A DNA stretch of 64,000 nucleotides. Origin: Candidatus Gastranaerophilales bacterium (GTDB lineage: Bacteria; Cyanobacteriota; Vampirovibrionia; Gastranaerophilales; Gastranaerophilaceae). The notes beneath the pieces are model-generated. The model searched no databases. It was not told the origin of the DNA and saw only the letters and a list, made by a program, of their open reading frames with translations. The position numbers and the translations under genes are program-made. This document shows positions 8,776 to 17,617 of the stretch, piece after piece (within the stretch, counting starts at the first letter, position 1; every line of letters begins with the position of its first letter). The DNA lies in NCBI GenBank assembly GCA_944325865.1, contig CALVBS010000002.1:310001-374000 (forward strand), read 5' to 3'.

Positions 8776-9852
8776 TTAATGTTTCATTAGCAAAAGTTCT
8801 TCTTCGGTTAGTTTATACTCTGCAACCTGAGAATAATCAACCGGCAGAATAAAAGTTATTTTATCGAAATCTGCTTTTTTATCCATTTTCATAATTTTAA
8901 TTAATTTTTCCAACGGATAATCAGGAATTTTTTTAAAATGAAACTTTTTGATTACATCATCAGCAAAGTATTTATAATTAACATCGATTAAATTCTTTTT
9001 AACCGCAAGGTTAAATGCAAATTCCATACCTTTCACTACAGCTTCACCATGAGTATATTTCTTGTATTTAGTAAATTTCTCCACAGCATGCCCGTAAGTG
9101 TGTCCAAAATTCAAGATTTTTCTCAATCCGCCTTCTTTTTCATCCTGCTCGACAACTGCGGCCTTTAATTTAATACAGATTAAAATTAACTGTTCAAGTA
9201 TTTCCGAATCCCGTAAAAGAACCCTTTCGGCATTATCAGTTAAAAAATTAGTCAAATTTAACTCTTCATCACATTTACAGCTTTTTTCAATAAAAGTATA
9301 TTTAACAACTTCTCCAAGACCCGTTTTAAATTGTCTGTCATCAAGCGTTTTTAAAAAATCAGTATATATCAGAACAGCCTTTGGCTGATAAAAAGAACCT
9401 ATTAGATTTTTACCAAAATCCGTATCAATTCCGGTCTTTCCTCCGACAGAACTGTCAACACATGCCAGTAGAGTCGTCGGCACCTGTATGTAATCAATTC
9501 CACGCATATAAGTAGATGCCGCAAATCCCGCAATATCACCTACAACGCCGCCTCCGATTGCAATTATCGTATCACTGCGGGTAAGCTGAAGTTTTAGTGC
9601 ACGCTGTAGAATTTTTTTGTAATTTTTGAAATTCTTTTCTTTTTCTCCGTCTCTAAGGATTAATGTTTCCTCTTTCTCAAATCCGAGTTTTCTGCCATAA
9701 AGTTTATTTACTTTTTCTGAAATAACAACCAGAATTTTTTTCCCTCTGGTATAGGTATGAATTTTTTCTTTAATTTCCGAAACATCATTTCCGCTGATTA
9801 TTAACGGATAAGATTTTTCCTGTTCTTTAATTTTTATGGAAACACTAACCAT
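8776..9852 (-). CDS. aroB: 3-dehydroquinate synthase
   Basis: This 358-residue enzyme makes 3-dehydroquinate from DAHP, the second shikimate step, with NAD and a divalent metal. Visible motifs are GGGVVGDIAGFAAST, PTTLLACVDSSVGGKTGID, KNLIGSFYQP and GLGEVVKYTFIE. The metal-ligand region HTYGHAVEK and HGEAV is also present. Its start overlaps the end of aroK by 8 bases, so aroK-aroB is a translationally coupled pair on the minus strand. Confidence 0.97.
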   Translation of the reverse strand: MVSVSIKIKEQEKSYPLIISGNDVSEIKEKIHTYTRGKKILVVISEKVNKLYGRKLGFEKEETLILRDGEKEKNFKNYKKILQRALKLQLTRSDTIIAIGGGVVGDIAGFAASTYMRGIDYIQVPTTLLACVDSSVGGKTGIDTDFGKNLIGSFYQPKAVLIYTDFLKTLDDRQFKTGLGEVVKYTFIEKSCKCDEELNLTNFLTDNAERVLLRDSEILEQLILICIKLKAAVVEQDEKEGGLRKILNFGHTYGHAVEKFTKYKKYTHGEAVVKGMEFAFNLAVKKNLIDVNYKYFADDVIKKFHFKKIPDYPLEKLIKIMKMDKKADFDKITFILPVDYSQVAEYKLTEEELLLMKH

Positions 9853-10360
9853 TCCTGATGACCTTTAGAATCTCTACAACTATATCATAAGGACTTTTGC
9901 CGGAAGTGTCAATCACAACATCAGCTTTTTCGTAATTTGTCTCTCTTTTTTTCAGAATTTCTTCAATTCTTTCTATTGAAAAATTTTTAGAAAGAAGCGG
10001 TCTGTGTGTCTCTGCCTTTATCCGATTAAAAATCTCCTGAGCGGAAGCTTTTAAATAAATGGTAAGACAGTTTTCAAGAATGATTTTTCTGTTCATTTCA
10101 TCTTCAAATGCCCCGCCTCCAAATGAAATAATCTGCTTTTTGCCGGCCATAAATTTTCTTATTTTTTCACTCTCAAGAGTCCGAAAACGTACTTCGCCAA
10201 AACGTAAAAAAATTTCGGATATTTTCTTACCGGAACCCTTTTCTATCTCTGCATCAATATCAACAAGCACATAATCTTTTAAAATTCTGCTTAATTCTTT
10301 TGCGATGGTGGTTTTACCGCTTCCCATCATGCCTATAAAACCGATATTATTTTTCATCAA
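9845..10360 (-). CDS. aroK: Shikimate kinase
   Basis: This 171-residue P-loop kinase phosphorylates shikimate. It shows Walker A GMMGSGKTT, the shikimate-binding DIDAEIE (D-x-D type), FRTLE, the GGGAF loop and the lid segment HRPLL. It is first in the aroK-aroB pair on the minus strand. The divergent metallophosphoesterase gene starts 80 bases away. Confidence 0.95.
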   Translation of the reverse strand: MMKNNIGFIGMMGSGKTTIAKELSRILKDYVLVDIDAEIEKGSGKKISEIFLRFGEVRFRTLESEKIRKFMAGKKQIISFGGGAFEDEMNRKIILENCLTIYLKASAQEIFNRIKAETHRPLLSKNFSIERIEEILKKRETNYEKADVVIDTSGKSPYDIVVEILKVIRNG

Positions 10361-10440
10361 ACCTCTTACATGAATTAAGTTTTGCGGAATCTCTTTTATA
10401 ACTCTATATTACAACAAATATTTATAGTACAATATCCCGT

Positions 10441-11205
10441 ATGAAATATCTGTTACTTATAGGATTCTTACTTCTGCTTTATGCCTTTTTGGTAGAACCG
10501 AATATTTTGACAATTAAACATGTGCGGATAAAAAATGAAAAATTAAACGGTTTAAAAATTGTTTTTGCAACGGATTTTCATTTTAAACCGTATGAAAAAT
10601 ACAGGCTGAAAAGAATTGTAAGGGCAATAAACAAACAGAATGCAGACATTATTTTGCTTGGAGGAGATTACGTCAACGGACACAAAAAGGGTGCAAATCT
10701 TGATGTAAATATAATAGCAAAAGAATTTTCCGATATGAAATCAAAAAACGGAACATTTGCGGTTATGGGAAACCATGACGGCTGGCAGGGGCGGCATGAA
10801 ATAATTGATTTATTTGAAAAAAACGGTATTGAAGTTCTGGAAAACCGCTGTAAAAATTTTGAAAAATTCACGATTGCCGGTGTCGAAGACTTACAGACTG
10901 CTAATCCCGATATAGAAAAAGCTTTAAAGGAAGCTGAACAGCCCGTAATTCTTTTGAGCCATACCCCTGATATTATCTCGGAAGTTCCGGATGGTACAGT
11001 TCTGACTCTTGCCGGTCATACCCATGGAGGTCAGGTTGTCTTTCATAAACCGATTACAGTTCCTTCCAAATACGGTACAAAATACGCATATGGATTATTT
11101 GCTACAGATTGCGGAAAAATGTTTGTATCAAAAGGCTTAGGAACAAGTATTCTTCCTTTACGGTTCAACTGCCTGCCTGAAATTGTCGTTATTGAGTTTG
11201 AATAA
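10441..11205 (+). CDS. Calcineurin-like metallophosphoesterase (YkuE/LpxH-like group), membrane-anchored
   Basis: This 254-residue protein has an N-terminal hydrophobic anchor (LLLIGFLLLLYAFLV) and a complete metallophosphoesterase core. The core motifs are ATDFHF (D-x-H), GGDYVNG (GD), GNHDG (GNHD), LLSHTPD and AGHTHGGQ (GH-x-H). This subgroup includes YkuE-like and UDP-diacylglucosamine-hydrolase-like enzymes; the substrate cannot be told from sequence. TACAAT lies only 7 bases before the ATG, so the transcript may be leaderless or nearly so. A repeat-bearing gap follows. Confidence 0.9.
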   Translation: MKYLLLIGFLLLLYAFLVEPNILTIKHVRIKNEKLNGLKIVFATDFHFKPYEKYRLKRIVRAINKQNADIILLGGDYVNGHKKGANLDVNIIAKEFSDMKSKNGTFAVMGNHDGWQGRHEIIDLFEKNGIEVLENRCKNFEKFTIAGVEDLQTANPDIEKALKEAEQPVILLSHTPDIISEVPDGTVLTLAGHTHGGQVVFHKPITVPSKYGTKYAYGLFATDCGKMFVSKGLGTSILPLRFNCLPEIVVIEFE

Positions 11206-11311
11206 AAAAATATCTCTTTTTAAGGGATGTACCTCGTGATTGACGGATAGCTTGGCTCAGTAACATCTAAAAATCAGCCTTCTCTTTCACCTTTACAAAA
11301 TGCGGCTTAAG

Positions 11312-11361
11312 CTTTGCCTCCCTTTTAAGGGAGGTGGCACGGATGTGCCGGAGGGTTTTTA
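11312..11361. repeat. GC-rich double-hairpin repeat, copy C
   Basis: CCTCCCTTTTAAGGGAGG and then GGCACGGATGTGCC and GGAGGGTTTTT repeat the layout of copies A and B, with a shorter first loop. It sits in the 290-base gap between the metallophosphoesterase gene and the 435-residue membrane protein gene. Nothing else was recognised in that gap. Ending in a T-run, this copy could also act as a terminator for the upstream gene. Confidence 0.78.
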
Positions 11362-11494
11362 AACCATAACCATTAACGCGGCAATATCAAAGAAACATAA
11401 AAATCTCTTCTATTTATTCTCCTCTTTCTTCAATTCACAACTTCAACAAACTCCACTGGCAAAAAATTTTCTTCAGAAGGTTTAAATTAACATA

Positions 11495-12802
11495 ATGATT
11501 GTGCAATCAACACAAAACAATACGGTTTCTTTCAAACAAAGCTCCGTATTTAATACTATGGCAAATATCGAATCGAATATCCTCCTCAATAAAGGAATTA
11601 CGGATATAGGAGGCTTTGTAATCCCGCAGGCGATTATGTCAAACAATAAAGATGAATCTGTGGAAAGAGTCTTTAAATCTTTATTGTACTTCATATTTAC
11701 TTTTATATCGCCGTTTCTGCTTCTTCCTTTTATAAATAAATATGCCCTGAAATCAAATAAAATTCTTGAGAATTTATCCGGGAAAGAGAAAAAAATCATT
11801 GAGGTTCCTAAAAAATATCTTACTCAAGGAACTGATAAAATGCTTGAAGGAATAAAAAAAACTGCACACAATATTTTTGGCGACGAAAATAAATTTAATC
11901 CTATAATTGAAAAATTTCCCGACAAAGAAGAATTACGGAAAAAATTGATAAATGCACACACGGAAATTCTTTTTACGGATTTTCTTACAACAAACCTTAT
12001 GGTTGCATCAATACCATGGCTTGGTAATGCACTTACTAAATACCGAACAAAACGTTCCGGATATTCCGGAACATATAAAATGGCAGATGAAGAATTTACC
12101 AGAAAAGCCGCAGAAAAACACAACAAAACAAAAAACCTGCGTCAGGCTGCAACCCTCGGACTTGCAATTTTACCGGCATTAACAATTCCGTTTGCACTGA
12201 GAAAAGGTATGCTTAATGGTTCCTCCGGTAATAACAAAATTCTTAAATGGTTTAACAAAAATGCCTCCGAATTTGATTATAAAAATTCGATTTATATGAG
12301 CCGCCTGACTGCACTAATTATGTGGCTTACAAGCGATTATTTTCCATACCAGCTTGCCTGCCGCGACAAGTATGAATACCGCGACACAGTAATCCGCGGA
12401 ACCAGCATCGGGCTTGTATTCTGGGGCGGAGATTTATTTTTAAAAAATACATTTTCAAAATTTTCCGATAAAGTTTTTAAAACTAATTTGATGAATAAAA
12501 CGGAAAAAAGACCTTACCGCTTGAGTGAATTAAAAAATGCCGAAAATATAGAAGAATTGAAACAACTTCCTAAAGCAATTCTTAACCGTACTCGAAACGC
12601 CGGAGTCGGGCTGTATGCACTTAATCTTGCCATAATAATGGGCACTTTAGGATTCGGACTTCCGGCAGGATTAAACAAGCTGCTCCGCACAAAAGTGACT
12701 GAAGACAAAAAGAAAATAAATAATAGTTTACTTACTTACGACAGGCTCTTTGACCTCCACAGGAACTTCAGCGGTTTTAGGCTTCTTAAACATAATGAGT
12801 AA
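11495..12802 (+). CDS. Lineage-specific membrane protein of a family also found at 58.7-60.7 kb
   Basis: This 435-residue protein is not of a named family I recognise. It opens with a short polar tag ending VSFKQ. Hydrophobic stretches follow: LLYFIFTFISPFLLLPF, a segment around LGLAILPALTIPFAL, another in TALIMWLTSDYF, and a late LYALNLAIIMGTLGFGLPAG. A central CRDKYEYRDTVIRG segment recalls the DN/DR...RKY...EG signature of the three genes near 59-60 kb, so I regard them as one family. Its end overlaps the end of the convergent emrB gene by 75 bases, which leaves the exact C-terminus a little uncertain. Confidence 0.6.
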   Translation: MIVQSTQNNTVSFKQSSVFNTMANIESNILLNKGITDIGGFVIPQAIMSNNKDESVERVFKSLLYFIFTFISPFLLLPFINKYALKSNKILENLSGKEKKIIEVPKKYLTQGTDKMLEGIKKTAHNIFGDENKFNPIIEKFPDKEELRKKLINAHTEILFTDFLTTNLMVASIPWLGNALTKYRTKRSGYSGTYKMADEEFTRKAAEKHNKTKNLRQAATLGLAILPALTIPFALRKGMLNGSSGNNKILKWFNKNASEFDYKNSIYMSRLTALIMWLTSDYFPYQLACRDKYEYRDTVIRGTSIGLVFWGGDLFLKNTFSKFSDKVFKTNLMNKTEKRPYRLSELKNAENIEELKQLPKAILNRTRNAGVGLYALNLAIIMGTLGFGLPAGLNKLLRTKVTEDKKKINNSLLTYDRLFDLHRNFSGFRLLKHNE

Positions 12803-14317
12803 AGGAATTACAAGGAAACATAAAATCCCGAAAATTCTGAAAGAATCTATAAATGCCCATAAATTTGCCTGTTCGACAAGCTGGCCATACATAGAATATT
12901 GAGCCATATAATGTGCAACAGACTGTTGAGCATAAGCGGATAAAGCTCCTGCCGTTGACTGCACTCTGTCAATAAAAGCAGGATTCAAATCATGACATTT
13001 GCCAACCAGCATATACTGGTGAACCTGAGCAAATCTTGTAAGCATTGTTGCAACAAGAGAAGTTCCTACCGCACTCCCGATATTTTTCAAAAGGTTTTGA
13101 ATACCTGTTGCATTAGTCATCTGCTCATTTTTCAAAGTTTCAACCGAAAGGTTCATAATAGGAACCATTGACAGCCCCATTCCCATTCCCATAAAGAAGT
13201 TCGGAATAGCAATATTCATATTGGAAATCTGCAGATTCAGCATACCAAAAGCAAGTCCTGCACCCCCGATAAGTGACAATCCGATTACAACCATTAACCG
13301 GTTATCGAGCCTGTTAGAAAGAGTTGCGGTAATAACCATGGCAAGCATACTGCCAAACCCCCGGGGCATCATAGTAGCTCCGCTTAAAAATGCAGTATAT
13401 CCCATCATACTCTGTAAAAATTGAGGAAGAATTACAAGCGAAGCATACAACACAGCCTGAATTACCACCTGTATAATTGTTCCTGCTGTATAATTCCGGT
13501 CTTTAAATACCTTTAAATCAATCAAAGTATCTTTTCTTGTAAGTTGTGAATGAAAAAACAAAATACAAGCAACCATGGAAATACCAAAAGTCCATCGTAT
13601 CCATGTTGCGGCAAACCAGTCGTCATTGTTACCCTTATCAAGTACTGTCTGAAAAGTTACAAGCCATATCGTAAGATAAAAAAATCCGAGTCCGTCTATT
13701 TTTACTTTTTTCTGTTTTTTAGCATAAGGCGGATCTTCAACGAGTTTATGAGAAAGAATGGCTGCAGCACATCCGAACGGAACATTTATATAAAAAATCC
13801 ACGGCCATGTCCAGTTGTCAGTAATCCACCCGCCGAGAACAGGACCTATGATTGGTGCAAGAATTACTCCCATACCAAATATTGACATAGCAAGCCCGCG
13901 TTTCTCTTTTGGAAAACTTTCAACCATTATTGCCTGAGATATAGGCAAAATGCCGCCCCCGCCAAAACCTTGCAATACTCTGGCAAATATCATAAATTCA
14001 ATATTCTTTGCCATACCGCACAGCATTGATGCTATTGTAAACATCAAAATACTTATTATAAAAAAGTTTTTACGTCCGAAAACTTTACTGAAAAAATCAA
14101 CAGCAGGAATAACTATACCTGCTGCAATCAAATAACTTGTTAAAATCCACATGGATTCATCACGCGTAGCGGAAAAACTGCCGGCCATATACGGCAATGC
14201 CACGTTTCCTATTGTACCGTCCAGTACATATATAAAAACCGAAAGCATTACAGGTATTACCATTATCCAGGGGTTAATCGAGGGCTTCCATTCTTCTTTC
14301 ATTTGTTCGTTTGACAT
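12728..14317 (-). CDS. emrB: EmrB/QacA-type MFS drug exporter (second copy)
   Basis: This 529-residue, 14-helix DHA2-family proton antiporter shows YVLDGTIGNVALPYMAGS (helix 1 with D), ARVLQGFGGGGILPISQA (motif C region) and GMGVILAPIIGPVLGG. Together with EmrA and TolC it would export hydrophobic compounds across both membranes. It starts 8 bases after a paralogue that shares the same motifs (GGWITDNW against GGWITENW), so the pair arose by tandem duplication. It is last in the marR-emrA-emrB-emrB unit. Confidence 0.92.
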   Translation of the reverse strand: MSNEQMKEEWKPSINPWIMVIPVMLSVFIYVLDGTIGNVALPYMAGSFSATRDESMWILTSYLIAAGIVIPAVDFFSKVFGRKNFFIISILMFTIASMLCGMAKNIEFMIFARVLQGFGGGGILPISQAIMVESFPKEKRGLAMSIFGMGVILAPIIGPVLGGWITDNWTWPWIFYINVPFGCAAAILSHKLVEDPPYAKKQKKVKIDGLGFFYLTIWLVTFQTVLDKGNNDDWFAATWIRWTFGISMVACILFFHSQLTRKDTLIDLKVFKDRNYTAGTIIQVVIQAVLYASLVILPQFLQSMMGYTAFLSGATMMPRGFGSMLAMVITATLSNRLDNRLMVVIGLSLIGGAGLAFGMLNLQISNMNIAIPNFFMGMGMGLSMVPIMNLSVETLKNEQMTNATGIQNLLKNIGSAVGTSLVATMLTRFAQVHQYMLVGKCHDLNPAFIDRVQSTAGALSAYAQQSVAHYMAQYSMYGQLVEQANLWAFIDSFRIFGILCFLVIPLLIMFKKPKTAEVPVEVKEPVVSK

Positions 14318-14325
14318 AATTTATA

Positions 14326-15882
14326 TCAACTCTCTATTTTTTTCTCACTCTTTAATATAAACATAACAGGAATCAAAATAAAACATGCAATAGCAAAAAC
14401 TTTAAAAGTTGTCATATATGCACAAAGCGTTGATTGCTGAATAAGCTGGTTATATAGCATCTTTCCTGCCATATAGGTAGCATTCATCATATCTCCGGCC
14501 TGATGTATAAATGATGCGGCATAAGAATTTATTCTGTCGGCATAAACATTATTTAAATCTGTCAGAGATTTAACAAGCCCGTTCTGATGAACCTGCGAAA
14601 ATCTTGAAATCATTGTTGCAACAAGAGATGTACCGATTGCCCCGCCGATTGTTTTTAACAAATTCTGCAGTCCCGAAGCATTTGTCATCTGATCATCTCT
14701 TAAAGTTATGCATGATAATGTCGTGATAGGCATCATTGTAAACACCAGCCCGAGTCCGAATACAAAGTTCGGGATAACGATATTCATCATACTGATTTGC
14801 AAATTCAATTCACTGAACATCCAGCCGCCGAGTCCCATACAAAAAAGACCCAGAATACCGTAATTTCTGTAGCTTATACGACCGCCAATCCCTGCAAAAA
14901 GTGCAAGAGCAGTAAAAGCCCCAAGACCCCTCGGCATAATAGCAACACCGCTTGTAAATGCATCATATCCCATCATATTCTGGAGTAACTGCGGAAGAAT
15001 TGCAAGTGATGCGAGCAATACCCCGTTCAGCAATATAAGCATTATTGTTCCGCAAAGGTAATTCATATCCTTTAAAACATCAAGTTTTACCAGAGGTTTT
15101 TTGCCTTTTACCTGGGAAATAAAGAATAATATACATCCGGCAACCGCAATAGCCGTCAACCAGCAAATCCACGGAGCATTAAACCAATCCGCATCATTCC
15201 CCTTATCAAATACAATCTGCAAAGGTATAAGCCATACACAAAGCCATAAAAATCCGAATTTATCAAGATGCGTATTCGGCTGGCGTCTTGCATAAGGCGG
15301 ATCTTCAAGAAATTTTTTCGCAAGAGCAATACACAAAAAACCAAACGGAACATTTATAAAGAAAATATACGGCCACGACCAGTTTTCAGTAATCCATCCG
15401 CCCATAACCGGCCCGAGAATAGGTGCAACAACAACAACCAGACCAAAAACAGCCATTGCCTTGTTTCTTGCCTCACCCTTAAAAGCCTCCATTGTAATTG
15501 CCTGAGCCATCGGCATAAGACATCCGCCGCCGAACCCCTGCATTGCACGGGCTATTACTATCATTCCGATTGAATTTGCAATACCGCAGAGAAATGACGC
15601 CAGTGTAAAAATAAAAACACCAAGCATAAAACAGTTTTTTCGCCCCATAAATTTACAGAAAAAATCAATCATAGGAATAACAATACTGCTAGCCATTAAA
15701 TAACTGGTTAAAACCCATATAGATTCCTGATTACTGACAGAATATGTACCCGCAATATGAGGCAAAGCAACATTTGCTACTGTTTCATCAAGTGCATACA
15801 TAAATGTAGCAAGAATTACCGGCATTATTATAAGCCAAGGATTCGTTTTCGGTTTCCATTCTTCAATTTCTTCGTTAGACAT
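14326..15882 (-). CDS. emrB: EmrB/QacA-type MFS drug exporter (first copy)
   Basis: This 518-residue, 14-helix DHA2-family exporter shows YALDETVANVALPHIAG, ARAMQGFGGGCLMPMAQA and VVAPILGPVMGGWITENW. It is the inner-membrane motor of an EmrAB-TolC pump. It lies 92 bases after emrA, with an 11-bp hairpin in between, and 8 bases before a paralogue. Having two different EmrB subunits beside one EmrA suggests that the pump can use either for different substrates, or that they pair; this is inference. Confidence 0.92.
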   Translation of the reverse strand: MSNEEIEEWKPKTNPWLIIMPVILATFMYALDETVANVALPHIAGTYSVSNQESIWVLTSYLMASSIVIPMIDFFCKFMGRKNCFMLGVFIFTLASFLCGIANSIGMIVIARAMQGFGGGCLMPMAQAITMEAFKGEARNKAMAVFGLVVVVAPILGPVMGGWITENWSWPYIFFINVPFGFLCIALAKKFLEDPPYARRQPNTHLDKFGFLWLCVWLIPLQIVFDKGNDADWFNAPWICWLTAIAVAGCILFFISQVKGKKPLVKLDVLKDMNYLCGTIMLILLNGVLLASLAILPQLLQNMMGYDAFTSGVAIMPRGLGAFTALALFAGIGGRISYRNYGILGLFCMGLGGWMFSELNLQISMMNIVIPNFVFGLGLVFTMMPITTLSCITLRDDQMTNASGLQNLLKTIGGAIGTSLVATMISRFSQVHQNGLVKSLTDLNNVYADRINSYAASFIHQAGDMMNATYMAGKMLYNQLIQQSTLCAYMTTFKVFAIACFILIPVMFILKSEKKIES

Positions 15883-15913
15883 ATATTTCCCTTAAAAAAT
15901 TTATTTGATAATT

Positions 15914-15959
15914 AAAAGAGGCAACTCATCAATTTTATTTTTATGATTTTGCCTCTTTT
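15914..15959 (-). terminator. Intercistronic hairpin between emrA and emrB
   Basis: Arms AAAAGAGGCAA (15914-15924) and TTGCCTCTTTT (15949-15959) are perfectly complementary over 11 bp around a 24-base AT-rich loop. Read on the minus strand, the stem is followed by only a short T stretch, so it is a partial terminator or an RNA-stability element that could lower emrB expression relative to emrA. Confidence 0.5.
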
Positions 15960-15974
15960 TAAACCTCTCCCTTT

Positions 15975-17009
15975 TTATTTTTGCTGTTCTCCTGATTCTC
16001 TTATTTTAACTTTAGGGATTACTGACATACCCGGAACGATGTTGTATTCATTCGGATCGATTTCTTCAGTAAAGACAATTTTTACCGGAATTCTCTGTAC
16101 AATTTTTACGAATGAACCTACAGCGTTTTCCGGAGGGAACAAACTTGATTTTGCACCGGAACTTCTCTGAATACTGTCAATTTTTCCTTTAAATACCTTG
16201 TGCGGATATGTATCAATCTTAATATCAACAGACTGACCCGGTTTCATGTGTTCTAATTGATTTTCTTTAAAGTTGGCAACAATCCATACATCGTTAGGAA
16301 CAATTACAAACAGAGGAGAACCAGGCTGAACATACATACCTACTTCAACTCTTCTGTTAGAAACAGTGCCGTCCTGCGGGGCAATAACTTTCGTATAAGA
16401 AAGATTCAGCTCTGCCTGTTCTTTCAACGCCTTCAATTCGTTAATTTCAGCATCTGCAACCTTATTATTTTGCTGCGACATAACAGCCTGATCTGCAGTC
16501 GTTAAGTTAGCCTGAGCAGAATCATATTTTGCCTGTGCATCATCAAGCGTCTGTTTTGAAACCGCTCCGGATTCATACAATGCAGTATATCTGTCTAAAT
16601 CTCGTTTTGCGTTTTCAATATTTGTTTGAGAAGCTGCATAATTAGCTTTTGCATTAGTCTGGTTAAGCAAAGCTCTTTCATATCTTGCCGTTGCCTGAGC
16701 AAGTGCAACTTCATAATCTGTTTTATCAATTTCCGCAACTACCATACCGGCTTTAATAGGCTGGTTATCAGTTACATAAACTTTCGTAATATGACCGCTT
16801 ACTTTTGGAGAAACCTGAACCGTTGTAGTTTCGACATAGGCATCATCCGTTGACTGATACATCAGTGCTTCGTGTACAAAATAGCCTGCACCGGCTAAAA
16901 TTAATATACCTAAAATAGCACCTATTGTTCTTTTTCTCCCTTTAGGGGCTTCTTTTTTCTCCTCATTCTGAGTTTCTGTTGTTTTTTCTTCTTCCATTTT
17001 ATACCTCAT
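15975..17009 (-). CDS. emrA: EmrA/HlyD-type membrane fusion protein
   Basis: This 344-residue periplasmic adaptor has a charged cytoplasmic start, one membrane anchor (TIGAILGILILAGAGYFV), and the lipoyl/barrel half-motif QSTDDAYVETTTVQVSPKVS with GHITKVYVTDNQPIKAG. A long coiled-coil hairpin (about residues 115-205) and the second lipoyl half with VIAPQDGTVSNRRVEVGMYV follow. It joins the EmrB transporter to TolC. It follows marR by 8 bases in the same operon. Confidence 0.93.
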   Translation of the reverse strand: MRYKMEEEKTTETQNEEKKEAPKGRKRTIGAILGILILAGAGYFVHEALMYQSTDDAYVETTTVQVSPKVSGHITKVYVTDNQPIKAGMVVAEIDKTDYEVALAQATARYERALLNQTNAKANYAASQTNIENAKRDLDRYTALYESGAVSKQTLDDAQAKYDSAQANLTTADQAVMSQQNNKVADAEINELKALKEQAELNLSYTKVIAPQDGTVSNRRVEVGMYVQPGSPLFVIVPNDVWIVANFKENQLEHMKPGQSVDIKIDTYPHKVFKGKIDSIQRSSGAKSSLFPPENAVGSFVKIVQRIPVKIVFTEEIDPNEYNIVPGMSVIPKVKIRESGEQQK

Positions 17010-17017
17010 ACTGTATA

Positions 17018-17491
17018 TTATATTTTCATGTCAATCAGTTCTTCAAAACTTAAACGAAGACGCTTAAGCGAACTTTGAATTTTTTCAATATCATCCAGTT
17101 TAATTTTACAAGTTAGACGCTGTTCATTAAACATCATTTCTAATTTTTTATTTATATATGTTAAAGTTTCCTCGCCTTTTTCTGTTATTTTAACTTTTTT
17201 TACAAGTCTGTTGTTTCTTGTATCTATGCATCTTTCAATAAGTTGTTTTTCTTCCAGAGAACTTATTATTTTACCTGTATTGGCTCTGTCTTTTAATATT
17301 AATTTTGCAAGATCTCTCTGGCAAATATTAGGATTACAAGAAATTGTATCAAGAGCGGCATGCTCATCCCCTCCGATTCCAGCATCTATTTTTTCAAAAA
17401 ATTGCAACCCCAGCAGTCTTAAAACTTTGGCAGTCTTTTCCAATTCGTAGTATATACTGTCCGTAAAATGTTTAATTACTTTTTCTTCCAT
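17018..17491 (-). CDS. MarR-family transcriptional regulator of the pump
   Basis: This 157-residue winged-helix protein shows NICQRDLAKLILKDRANTGK (recognition region), SSLEEKQLIER and the wing DTRNNRLVKKVKITEKG. The family binds short inverted repeats and is released by phenolic or other small molecules. It is the first gene of the emrA-emrB-emrB operon and is divergent from tolC. The shared 93-130 base gap contains a perfect inverted repeat that should be its operator. Confidence 0.92.
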   Translation of the reverse strand: MEEKVIKHFTDSIYYELEKTAKVLRLLGLQFFEKIDAGIGGDEHAALDTISCNPNICQRDLAKLILKDRANTGKIISSLEEKQLIERCIDTRNNRLVKKVKITEKGEETLTYINKKLEMMFNEQRLTCKIKLDDIEKIQSSLKRLRLSFEELIDMKI

Positions 17492-17525
17492 ATTATTTCA
17501 ATTCTTTTTTATTATTTTAATTTGT

Positions 17526-17555
17526 GTTGTAAAAAAAATATGTTGCATTTACAAC
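17526..17555. promoter_or_regulatory. Probable MarR operator between marR and tolC
   Basis: GTTGTAAA (17526-17533) and TTTACAAC (17548-17555) form a perfect 8-bp inverted repeat in the divergent control region. A related ATTGTAAAAAATGC lies at 17574-17587, just at the tolC side. The position between the divergent regulator and outer-membrane gene is where an autoregulated MarR protein would be expected to bind. Confidence 0.6.
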
Positions 17556-17617
17556 AATAGTATGCTAACATATCATTGTAAAAAATGCAAGTTAATATTT
17601 TAGTAAGGAATACAACA